5,476 nucleotides of DNA from CAZAGT01 sp964484515 (GTDB taxonomy: Bacteria; Desulfobacterota; DSM-4660; Desulfatiglandales; HGW-15), in assembly GCA_964484515.1 (NCBI GenBank), contig CAZAGT010000341.1, positions 1-5,476 of the forward strand, given 5' to 3'. This document shows positions 1-5,430 of the stretch, piece after piece. Position 1 is the stretch's first letter. The number at the start of each line of letters is the position of its first letter. The notes beneath the pieces were generated by a model. It did not search any database, was not told where the DNA came from, and worked only from the letters and a program-made list of their open reading frames with translations. A program made the position numbers and the translations under genes.

Positions 1-366
1 ACCCTGAGGACCGTCCATTTCATGGTGAAGGACTTTGCGCGCGGGATCAAACCTCACACGGCGGAGCAGATCGCCCGTAATCTGGCAATCCCGATTCGAC
101 TCGTGCGCGACATGCTACGAGACCTGGTCGAATCAGCGATCATCTCCGAGGTCTGTGAAGACGACGGCAGGGAGATCGCCTACCAGCCGGCCCAGGATGT
201 TGGCCTGTTTACCATCAAATACGTCATCGACGCCCTGGAGCACCGCGGAATTGAAGACATTCCCGTGGCAGGCTCAGAGGCACTCGAAAAGATCTCCGAA
301 TGTTTAACAACGTTCGATGAGACACTCAATCGATCGCCGGCGAACACACTCCTGAAGGACATTTAG
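1..366 (+). CDS. YihY/BrkB-family membrane protein, C-terminal part with winged-helix tail (5' end outside window)
   Basis: The reading frame is open from base 1 to the TAG at 364-366, giving 121 residues. The internal ATG at 22 is probably not the real start, because residues before it (TLRTVHF) continue in frame. No transmembrane segment is present in this part. The visible stretch looks like a cytosolic winged helix-turn-helix: residues about 14-45 (HTAEQIARNLAIPIRLVRDM and the following LRDL) form the helices, and a GREIAYQPAQDV stretch forms the wing and linker. The helical tail ends in LLKDI. This matches, from memory, the C-terminal extension of YihY (formerly ribonuclease BN-like) inner-membrane proteins in several non-enteric phyla, whose function is unknown. 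An alternative is the end of a stand-alone winged-helix regulator; the missing upstream sequence would decide. It lies 46 bp ahead of the glycosyltransferase and is likely co-transcribed with it. Confidence 0.6.
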   Translation, partial: TLRTVHFMVKDFARGIKPHTAEQIARNLAIPIRLVRDMLRDLVESAIISEVCEDDGREIAYQPAQDVGLFTIKYVIDALEHRGIEDIPVAGSEALEKISECLTTFDETLNRSPANTLLKDI

Positions 367-399
367 TCGCGCCAGAGGCCTTCTGAGAGCGGCAAGGCA

Positions 400-404
400 G
401 GGAG
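400..404 (+). promoter_or_regulatory. Shine-Dalgarno site supporting a TTG start at 413
   Basis: GGGAG lies 8 nt upstream of TTG at 413. No ATG occurs in this frame near the conserved N-terminus, and the next candidate, GTG at 422, would remove residues of the first beta strand (LSVAIITRN). The site therefore decides the start in favour of TTG. Confidence 0.6.
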
Positions 405-412
405 CAGCTCGG

Positions 413-1189
413 TTGTTATCTGTGGCCATTATTACGAGGAACGAGGCGGAACGGCTTCCGGATTGCCTACGAAGCCTCGCTTTCAGCGATGACATTGTGG
501 TCGTGGATTGCGGAAGTAAGGATGAAACGGTCAGAATCGCGGAATCCTTTGGGGCCGAGGTATTGGTTGAGGAGTGGCGTGGGTACGCGGCCCAAAAGCA
601 ATTCGCCGTCGATCGTTGTCGGCATGAGTGGGTACTTGTCATTGACGCGGACGAGAGGGTCCCGGAGTCCACAGCGGTGTGTATTGAACGTGAATTGGCG
701 CAGAACGACCACGCCGTAGCCGCATACAGCTTCAAGCGTAAGAACTATTTGCATGGACGCTGGATCAGACACTGCGGATGGTGGCCTGATCGTATCGTTC
801 GCCTTGTTCATCGCACGCGCGGGGCCTTTGACGGCCGGTCGGTGCATGAGCGCTGGATTACGGACGGCAGGGTCCAGGATCTCGATGCGTGCATCGAACA
901 CGTCAGCTTTCGCAGCTACTCCGATCTAGTCGCCAAGATGGAGACCTACTCGAATCTGACGGCAAGAGAACTATTTCAAGAGGATGAACCGGTCAACGCC
1001 CTAACCCCCGTGCTCCATGGCTCATGGATGTTCCTGAAGACCTTTTTGCTCGAATTGGGTTTCCTGGAGGGCTTCGACGGCTTTACGATATCGATCATGA
1101 ACGCGGGGGGCTCCTTCTTCAAGTATGCTAAACTGAGAGAGATGAAGAAGTGGTCCCATGCCCAAAAGGAGATCCTAAAGCATCTATGA
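413..1189 (+). CDS. Family 2 glycosyltransferase, WaaE/KdtX-like
   Basis: The 258-residue protein has a GT-A fold N-terminus typical of glycosyltransferase family 2. The first strand is SVAIITRNEA (residues 3-12), followed by the nucleotide-binding VVVDCGSKDET (29-39, with D32 and D37) and the metal-binding DXD-type motif in VIDADERVP (76-84, D78-A-D80). Downstream GRWIRHCGWWPDRIVRL and VHERW segments are characteristic of the WaaE/KdtX group. Members of that group add a glucose to the inner-core heptose of lipopolysaccharide on the cytosolic face; other members act on other surface glycans. Length is normal for the group, and no signal peptide is seen. It starts at TTG with a good ribosome site, suggesting modest expression. 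Its TGA overlaps the ATG of the protease gene by 4 nt, so translation of the two is probably coupled. The family call is firm; the exact acceptor sugar is inferred only. Confidence 0.88.
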   Translation: MLSVAIITRNEAERLPDCLRSLAFSDDIVVVDCGSKDETVRIAESFGAEVLVEEWRGYAAQKQFAVDRCRHEWVLVIDADERVPESTAVCIERELAQNDHAVAAYSFKRKNYLHGRWIRHCGWWPDRIVRLVHRTRGAFDGRSVHERWITDGRVQDLDACIEHVSFRSYSDLVAKMETYSNLTARELFQEDEPVNALTPVLHGSWMFLKTFLLELGFLEGFDGFTISIMNAGGSFFKYAKLREMKKWSHAQKEILKHL

Positions 1190-2478
1190 TTCCGATGACC
1201 ATGTTCTTGGGACTTTATCTCCTCCTCTACGCCCTCAGTGCTATTGCGCAAGTTTCGCTACATCTATTGAACGCAGTCTATATCCGACGGCAAGGGGATG
1301 AAGTCCCCGCGCAGCTGACAGGATGGATCGATAAGGAGAAGCTTGCAGAGATTCGTCGTTACCTGATCGATAAGACTCGGCTCACGGTCACGGAGGCGGT
1401 CACGGTCAAGGTCCTCTTTCTTGCCGTGCTTCTCAGCGGTCTGCTGCCCTGGTTCACAGAAGGCCTGCGAGGCGTTCCGGAGCTGATAGCCGGGCTGGTC
1501 TTTTTCGCCGCTGTCGGCTTGTCGGCCGGGATCCTGGGGCTTCCCTTCGACTACTACCATGCCTTCGTCATCGAAGAGAAATTCGGATTCAATACCAAGA
1601 CCATCAAGACATGGGCATTGGACAGTGCAAAGGCATGGTGTCTGGCAATAATTCTAGGAGGAACCCTCGTTTCCCTCTTACTTCTGATCATAAAGGTGGG
1701 AGGGACGCTCTGGTGGTTTTGGGCCTGGTTGGCCTTCTTCGCCTTCCAAGTCCTGATTTCTGCTATTTACCCCACCGTTATCGCTCCGATCTTTAACCGG
1801 TTTACGCCCCTCGAGGATAGCGAACTGACAGCGTCCATCCGGAGATTCGCAGAGCGGGAAGGCCTTTCTGTCGAAGGGATTTATCAGATGGACGCCTCTA
1901 AGCGGACTCGCCACACCAACGCCTTTCTGGCCGGCCTGGGTCGGACCAAACGGATCGTCTTGTTCGACTCCTTGCTGCAATCTCACAAAGAAGATGAAAT
2001 TGTGGCCATCCTCGCCCACGAAGTCGGTCACCTCAAGCGTCACCATATCCGCAAATCCCTCTTTCTGATCGGCGGGGTCACACTTGTTCTCTTCTACATA
2101 GCATCTCAATTGATGCGGGGAAACGTATTGTACGACAGCTTCGGCTTCTCCGCTGCGCCAGCCTACATCGGCCTATTCCTTGTGTTCGTGGTGTTCTCAC
2201 CCCTTCAATTCTTGATTTCGCCCCTTGGTTTGGCGGTTTCCAGGGCGTTCGAAAGGGATGCGGACCGTTACGCATGCGTAAGCTTGGGTGACGGCACCGG
2301 CCTCGTCAACGCCTTGAAGAGGATGGCGCGCGACAACCTCAGCAATCTTCAACCGCATCCTCTTTTCGCCTGGTTCAACTATGCTCACCCGCCCCTTAAC
2401 GAGAGACTGACGCGCCTTCGGACAGTGCATTCCGCAAAGGCGCAGGGGCATCGTTCAGCAACGGTTGAAGGTGCTTGA
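1186..2478 (+). CDS. Ste24-like M48 family zinc metalloprotease (CAAX prenyl protease homologue)
   Basis: This 430-residue multi-pass membrane protease belongs to peptidase family M48, subfamily Ste24. An N-terminal hydrophobic helix (about 5-25) is followed by the M48 N-terminal membrane domain, with the family's FVIEEKFGFNTKT signature, and then the cytosol-facing catalytic part. The zinc site is complete: HEVGH at residues 278-282 (two His ligands and catalytic E279), and SRAFERDAD near 353-360 supplies the third ligand E356 and conserved D360. The NAFLAGLGRTKRIVLFDSLL block before the HEXXH is also typical. Eukaryotic Ste24 trims prenylated CAAX proteins. Bacteria lack such substrates, so a role in membrane-protein quality control is inferred. 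The frame also opens at GTG 1150, but that adds a non-conserved stretch inside the previous gene. ATG 1186 gives the ATGA overlap with the glycosyltransferase stop. GGAG at 1168-1171 lies 14 nt upstream, rather far, consistent with coupling. Confidence 0.93.
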   Translation: MIPMTMFLGLYLLLYALSAIAQVSLHLLNAVYIRRQGDEVPAQLTGWIDKEKLAEIRRYLIDKTRLTVTEAVTVKVLFLAVLLSGLLPWFTEGLRGVPELIAGLVFFAAVGLSAGILGLPFDYYHAFVIEEKFGFNTKTIKTWALDSAKAWCLAIILGGTLVSLLLLIIKVGGTLWWFWAWLAFFAFQVLISAIYPTVIAPIFNRFTPLEDSELTASIRRFAEREGLSVEGIYQMDASKRTRHTNAFLAGLGRTKRIVLFDSLLQSHKEDEIVAILAHEVGHLKRHHIRKSLFLIGGVTLVLFYIASQLMRGNVLYDSFGFSAAPAYIGLFLVFVVFSPLQFLISPLGLAVSRAFERDADRYACVSLGDGTGLVNALKRMARDNLSNLQPHPLFAWFNYAHPPLNERLTRLRTVHSAKAQGHRSATVEGA

Positions 2479-2502
2479 AGTTTTTCCATAAAGATTTATA
2501 CT
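2475..2502 (+). promoter_or_regulatory. Predicted sigma70-type promoter for the Bax inhibitor-1 gene
   Basis: TTGAAG at 2475-2480 (4 of 6 to TTGACA) and TATACT at 2497-2502 (5 of 6 to TATAAT) are separated by 16 bp of AT-rich sequence in an otherwise GC-richer window. The -35 box includes the stop codon of the protease gene. Initiation near 2509 would give a 5' leader of about 210 nt before the coding region. Confidence 0.55.
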
Positions 2503-2557
2503 ATTGTTTAATTGAGCGAAGAGTCTCACATAGCAGGAGCAAGCGCCGGAGATCAGA

Positions 2558-2584
2558 ATGATGCGTTCCGAAGGGCGGTTATAA
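2558..2584 (+). CDS. Possible 8-codon leader peptide (upstream ORF)
   Basis: ATG ATG begins a reading frame encoding MMRSEGRL, ending at TAA 2582-2584. GGAG at 2548-2551 lies 6 nt upstream, an ideal ribosome-site spacing. The stop codon lies in the loop of the CGGTT/AACCG hairpin, and the site overlaps one arm of the 7-bp stem at 2543-2549. Ribosome occupancy here could therefore change how the leader folds. There is no run of a single regulatory amino acid codon as in classical attenuators. It could equally be a chance ORF. Confidence 0.25.
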   Translation: MMRSEGRL

Positions 2585-2705
2585 ACCGGAAACGGGGGAG
2601 TGATAGGCCGTCTGTAAGGTCACAAACCGACCGCTGGCGCCGATGGCTTCTCGATCTCAACTCAGATCATTAGGACCTTGCCTACCAGGTCGAAGATTTG
2701 AAGTC

Positions 2706-2711
2706 AGGAGG
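2706..2711 (+). promoter_or_regulatory. Strong Shine-Dalgarno site for the Bax inhibitor-1 gene
   Basis: AGGAGG lies 7 nt before GTG 2719 and 10 nt before ATG 2722, which are adjacent in-frame codons. Either could be used. It rules out the far-upstream in-frame TTG at 2698, which precedes the site. Confidence 0.85.
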
Positions 2712-2721
2712 ATATAACGTG

Positions 2722-3426
2722 ATGGATATCGCTACGGCAACCAGACAAAGGACAGACGTCCTTGTCAATGAGTTTGTCAGGAGTGTCTATAACTGGATGT
2801 GTATCGGGCTTGCCATGACGGGGGCCACGGCTCTTTACGTTTCGAGCAACGAAGCGCTGATTCGGCTGGTTTTTGGAAACAGTTTTGTCCTTTTTGGCCT
2901 CATCATTGTTGAACTCGGCCTGGTCTTCGCGATTAGCGGTATGGTCGCGAAAATGAGCGGTGGTACCGCCACAGGACTTTTTCTATTGTATTCCGCCCTG
3001 AACGGTGTGACCCTCTCATTCATATTTCTTGTCTACGCACGCGCCTCCATCGTCAGCACCTTTTTCGTCTGCTCGGCAACGTTTTTGGGGTGCAGCGTCT
3101 ACGGCTGGTCAACGAAGAGAGACCTCACCTCCTTGGGCGGGTTCCTTATGATGGGCCTGATCGGCATTATTATTGCCTCCTTGGTGAACCTCTTCATTCG
3201 CAGCAGCGCCGTGAGTACCATTGTGAGCTATATCGGCGTCCTTGTTTTTGTCGGTTTGACCGCTTACGACACCCAGAAGATCAAGAACATGGCCCTGGTG
3301 CAGCCGGCCGGATTGGATGGCGGCGTTGTGCGTAAAGGGGCTATCCTAGGCGCCCTCTCTCTTTACCTCGATTTTATCAATCTCTTCTTGATGCTTCTCA
3401 GGATTTTTGGACAAAGCCGCGATTAG
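2722..3426 (+). CDS. Bax inhibitor-1 family (YbhL/YetJ-like) seven-helix membrane protein
   Basis: The protein has 234 residues, the normal length for bacterial BI-1/UPF0005 (TMBIM) proteins. A short charged N-terminus is followed by about seven hydrophobic segments, near residues 22-40, 54-75, 83-105, 109-129, 138-160, 165-183 and 205-230. Family signatures are clear: SALNGVTLSFIF, YGWSTKRDLTSLGGFL, GLTAYDTQKIKNM and LSLYLDFINLFLMLLRIFG. D183 (AYD) and D217 (YLD) correspond in context to the aspartate pair that forms the pH-sensitive gate of Bacillus YetJ, a calcium leak channel. Related Escherichia coli proteins include YbhL, YbhM and YccA, the last interacting with FtsH. A role in ion leak or membrane homeostasis is therefore inferred. 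ATG 2722 was chosen; GTG 2719 adds one residue. The gene has its own promoter and a long leader, and appears monocistronic or to end its own unit. Confidence 0.93.
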   Translation: MDIATATRQRTDVLVNEFVRSVYNWMCIGLAMTGATALYVSSNEALIRLVFGNSFVLFGLIIVELGLVFAISGMVAKMSGGTATGLFLLYSALNGVTLSFIFLVYARASIVSTFFVCSATFLGCSVYGWSTKRDLTSLGGFLMMGLIGIIIASLVNLFIRSSAVSTIVSYIGVLVFVGLTAYDTQKIKNMALVQPAGLDGGVVRKGAILGALSLYLDFINLFLMLLRIFGQSRD

Positions 3427-3603
3427 GTTCGGAACGCCCTATTCGTCAGCTCATAAGGGTTCTCCATGAGGAGTTCGATCTCCTGGTGGGGAGGACGGTC
3501 TGCGAGCCTCTCCCCGATGTATATCTCGGCTTGTACGCGAAACTCATTCATGCGATAGGCTGCATCTTATTAACGTCGCACGATATACCCCTATTCACAG
3601 GCC
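3427..3603 (+). other. 177-bp intergenic spacer with hairpins, no clear promoter or terminator
   Basis: Three hairpins are visible: CTCC/GGAG (3462-3465/3470-3473), an alternative GGAG/CTCC (3470-3473/3480-3483), and GGGGAG/CTCCCC (3488-3493/3510-3515, 16-nt loop). None is followed by a U-run, so I do not call an intrinsic terminator. No convincing -35/-10 pair was found ahead of the radical SAM gene, so its promoter is unresolved or it is reached by read-through. A frame open across this spacer lacks an ATG and is not called as a gene. Confidence 0.4.
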
Positions 3604-4539
3604 ATGATGGAACCGTCTTACCTCAAGCTAGATCGCGAAGGAAGACTTGCCGAGCGGGTGGCCATCCTAACCTCTAAGCTGGAGGTCTGCAAAATCTGCC
3701 CGCGTGAATGTGGCGTTAACCGTCTGAAGGACGAAAAAGGGTTCTGTCGAACCGGAAGGATGGTCAGGGTCGCCAGTTACAGTCCTCATTACGGCGAGGA
3801 AGCGCCGCTGGTAGGGAAGGGCGGCTCCGGTACGATCTTTGTCAGCTCCTGTAACCTGTTCTGTCGTTTTTGCCAGAATTACGATATCAGCCATCTGAAC
3901 GAAGGAATCGAGCTCGAGCCTGAGCAACTGGCGGCGATGATGGTCGAGCTCGCACGAAGGGGTTGTCACAACATCAACGTCGTAACCCCGACCCATGTCG
4001 TCCCCCAGTTGCTCGAAGCCCTGGTCTTCGCCATTGAGGCCGGGTTAAGCATCCCGCTCGTCTACAACTCCGGGGGCTACGACTGCGTCGAGACCTTGGA
4101 ATTATTAGATGGTGTCTTCGATATCTACATGCCTGATTTCAAGTTCTGGGAAAATCGTTGGGCGGAGAGATACTGTCAGGCTTCTGATTATAGGGAAGTG
4201 GCCTCCGCGGCCGTTAAAGAAATGCATCGTCAGGTGGGCGACCTGATGATCAATGAGGAGGGGATTGCGGAGCAGGGCCTCTTGGTCAGGCATCTGGTCA
4301 TGCCTGATCGGGTTGCCGGCACGCAAGCGATTATGGATTTCTTGGCCAGAGAGGTTTCGCCCAACACCTACGTCAATATCATGGATCAGTATCGTCCCTG
4401 CGGCGAGGGCTCCCAGGATACGACCATTAACAGACGCCTTACCTCCACGGAGTATCGGGAGGCTGTAAACGCCGCAAAGAGGGCGGGGCTAACCCGGCTC
4501 GATCCGCGAGAGCGTGTCCGGTTGGTCTTTGATCTGTGA
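3604..4539 (+). CDS. PflX-type (COG1313) radical SAM protein
   Basis: This 311-residue protein carries the canonical radical SAM cluster motif CNLFCRFCQN: C83, C87 and C90 (CX3CX2C) would hold a [4Fe-4S] cluster that cleaves S-adenosylmethionine. Ahead of it is a four-cysteine patch, C29-X2-C32-X3-C36-X11-C48 (CKICPRECGVNR), typical of the COG1313/PflX group. Other landmarks are YNSGGYD (154-160, position of the SAM-binding GGE-like motif), IYMPDFKFW (174-182), RHLVMPD and NIMDQYRPC. The group resembles pyruvate formate-lyase activating enzymes, but its substrate is unknown and no glycyl radical enzyme lies nearby. It should be a cytosolic, oxygen-sensitive enzyme. A stop codon at 3571 limits the start to ATG 3604 or ATG 3607. 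Neither has a clear Shine-Dalgarno site. Its stop overlaps the phosphatase start (TGATG). An AmmeMemoRadiSam-system role was considered, but the partner proteins are absent. Confidence 0.9.
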   Translation: MMEPSYLKLDREGRLAERVAILTSKLEVCKICPRECGVNRLKDEKGFCRTGRMVRVASYSPHYGEEAPLVGKGGSGTIFVSSCNLFCRFCQNYDISHLNEGIELEPEQLAAMMVELARRGCHNINVVTPTHVVPQLLEALVFAIEAGLSIPLVYNSGGYDCVETLELLDGVFDIYMPDFKFWENRWAERYCQASDYREVASAAVKEMHRQVGDLMINEEGIAEQGLLVRHLVMPDRVAGTQAIMDFLAREVSPNTYVNIMDQYRPCGEGSQDTTINRRLTSTEYREAVNAAKRAGLTRLDPRERVRLVFDL

Positions 4540-5183
4540 TGGAAAAGGACAGAACATTCGTTGTCGGGGATGTACATGGCTGCCTTGGAATACTGACCAG
4601 GTTGATGGACAAAATAGACTGGCGCCCCGACAGAGACGCGTTGATCTTCTTGGGCGATTACATCGACAGGGGATTTGACTCTAAGGGTGTCGTTGACCTC
4701 ATCCTGGAGTTGAGGCGCATCTCCCCTCGTGTGGAGTGCCTTATCGGGAACCACGAAGAGCTCTTTCTTGATTTCCTAAACGGCGGCGATCTTCATGCCT
4801 TTCTGGTGAATGGCGGCCTGAACACCTTGCAGAGCTACAAACTCGATTATCGTTTGAAAAACCCCCTGATTCCCCCAGAACACTTGAGTTTCTTTCAGAA
4901 TCTTCAACCCTGGATTGAGCTCGAAGAATACTATTTGGTTCATGCCGGCTTTCGCCCGGCGGTGGCGGTTGAAAGACAGGCCATCGAGGATATGCTCTGG
5001 ATCAGAGAACCCTTTATCTCCTCGGATTATGACTTCGGCAAGCCCGTCATCTTCGGACACACTCCGTTTGTGGAGCCCCTGGTCAGGGAGAATCGTATTG
5101 GGTTGGATACGGGGGCCGTCTATGGCAACAAACTGACCTGCCTTGAACTCCCTGCGGTGAGATTCCATTCCGTAGAGGCCTGA
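4539..5183 (+). CDS. PPP-family metallophosphatase (serine/threonine protein phosphatase-like)
   Basis: The 214-residue protein carries every hallmark of the phosphoprotein phosphatase fold with a two-metal centre: GDVHGC (10-15, D11 and H13), GDYIDRG (39-45, D40, D43, R44), GNHEE (70-74, N71, H72), VHAGFRP (134-140, H135) and FGHTP (172-176, H174). This fits bacterial PrpA/PP2A-like or lambda-phosphatase-like enzymes that dephosphorylate Ser/Thr proteins. Some relatives instead hydrolyse dinucleoside polyphosphates (ApaH), but ApaH is longer and the short C-terminus favours the PrpA-like group. No signal peptide is visible, so it is probably cytosolic. The ATG at 4539 shares its A with the preceding TGA, implying translational coupling; GTG at 4536 is an alternative. 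There is no good Shine-Dalgarno site, consistent with coupling. The physiological substrate is unknown. Confidence 0.92.
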   Translation: MEKDRTFVVGDVHGCLGILTRLMDKIDWRPDRDALIFLGDYIDRGFDSKGVVDLILELRRISPRVECLIGNHEELFLDFLNGGDLHAFLVNGGLNTLQSYKLDYRLKNPLIPPEHLSFFQNLQPWIELEEYYLVHAGFRPAVAVERQAIEDMLWIREPFISSDYDFGKPVIFGHTPFVEPLVRENRIGLDTGAVYGNKLTCLELPAVRFHSVEA

Positions 5184-5274
5184 ATCTTAATCGGCGGCTG
5201 GGCGGCAGACGTCGACCAAGAGTTCACACCTATTTTTACCCCAATCTTCACATCCTCAGGCAATCGAGCGAAGA

Positions 5275-5338
5275 GAAGCTGATCCGCTGTTTACGGGATG
5301 GATAAAGATAGAATTGGGGGGCACAGCGGATAGGCTTC
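5275..5338 (+). ncRNA. Long inverted repeat / stem-loop, possible structured RNA
   Basis: GAAGC (5275-5279) and the perfect 9-mer ATCCGCTGT (5282-5290) pair with ACAGCGGAT (5323-5331) and GCTTC (5334-5338). Only a 2x2 internal loop (TG/AG) interrupts this 14-bp stem. The 32-nt purine-rich loop contains a G6 run. There is no U-tract behind it, so it is not a simple terminator. It may be part of the 3' UTR of the phosphatase gene or of a leader for the next gene. The class is unknown. Confidence 0.4.
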
Positions 5339-5379
5339 GAACGTTTTCAGAGCACCGGACGGATAACCGGAATGGACAG

Positions 5380-5421
5380 GCGGGTTAGTATCAACACGTG
5401 TCCCGTCCGTAGCCCGCTTTT
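5380..5421 (+). terminator. Probable intrinsic terminator
   Basis: GCGGGTTA (5380-5387) pairs with TAGCCCGC (5410-5417) over 8 bp with one G-U, around a 22-nt loop, and is followed directly by TTTT. The U-run is short and the loop large, so efficiency is uncertain. It lies 197 nt after the phosphatase stop. It could end the radical SAM/phosphatase transcript, or act as a regulated terminator in a leader for the downstream gene. Confidence 0.45.
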
Positions 5422-5430
5422 AATGTCCAG

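Larger units (their letters stand above)
2509..2718 (+). ncRNA. Long structured 5' leader of unknown class (candidate cis-regulatory RNA)
   Basis: This 210-nt stretch has no substantial gene but many pairings found by eye. An outer stem could join TTGAG (2512-2516) to CTCAA (2656-2660) and GAAG (2518-2521) to CTTC (2647-2650). A 7-bp stem pairs GCGCCGG (2543-2549) with CTGGCGC (2634-2640), one G-U included. An inner hairpin pairs CGTTCC (2564-2569) with GGAAACG (2588-2594, one bulged A) and continues as GGTT/AACC (2577-2580/2584-2587). GGTC (2618-2621) pairs with GACC (2629-2632). Competing partners exist: GATCT (2653-2657) with AGATC (2664-2668), or GAGATC (2549-2554) with GATCTC (2653-2658). 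GACCT/AGGTC (2674-2678/2687-2691) sits just before the ribosome site. I cannot match it to a known riboswitch. No folding energy was calculated, so function is inferred. Confidence 0.4.

Noticed and set aside
391..412. GGGAGCAGC near 400 recalls the signal recognition particle RNA core
   Set aside because: The paired partner sequence and hairpin are missing; it is simply a ribosome site.
304..735. Long minus-strand open frames, e.g. 304-735, 467-901, 1678-2109 and 4386-4754
   Set aside because: They lie antisense to clearly coding plus-strand genes, have no family resemblance and no ribosome sites, and are expected by chance.
2595..2606. GGGGGAGTGATAGG resembles the GGGGAGUA start of the yybP-ykoY manganese riboswitch
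   Set aside because: The rest of that motif, including the CAACAUACUCG-type and GAGACCUUUG-type blocks, is not found, and BI-1 is not a usual target.
2581..2645. ATAAACCGGAAACGG and later CGCCGATGG recall a GEMM (c-di-GMP-I) riboswitch
   Set aside because: The essential GGGNCGCAAAGCC core is absent, so the similarity is superficial.
3432..3462. Imperfect hairpin just after the BI-1 stop (GAA..CCCTAT / ATAAGGGTTC) as terminator
   Set aside because: The stem has bulges on both sides and no U-tract follows.
3531..3559. TTGTAC and GATAGG with 17-nt spacing as a promoter for the radical SAM gene
   Set aside because: Each box matches the consensus at only about three positions, which is too weak to call.
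3426..3677. Frame open across the spacer and into the radical SAM gene, with a protein-like stretch (RQLIRVLHEEFDLLVGR and onward)
   Set aside because: There is no ATG and no well-spaced start: GTG 3486 lies 12 nt from GAGGAG. It overlaps the conserved start of the radical SAM gene and matches no family I know. It could be a gene remnant, but this is unsupported.
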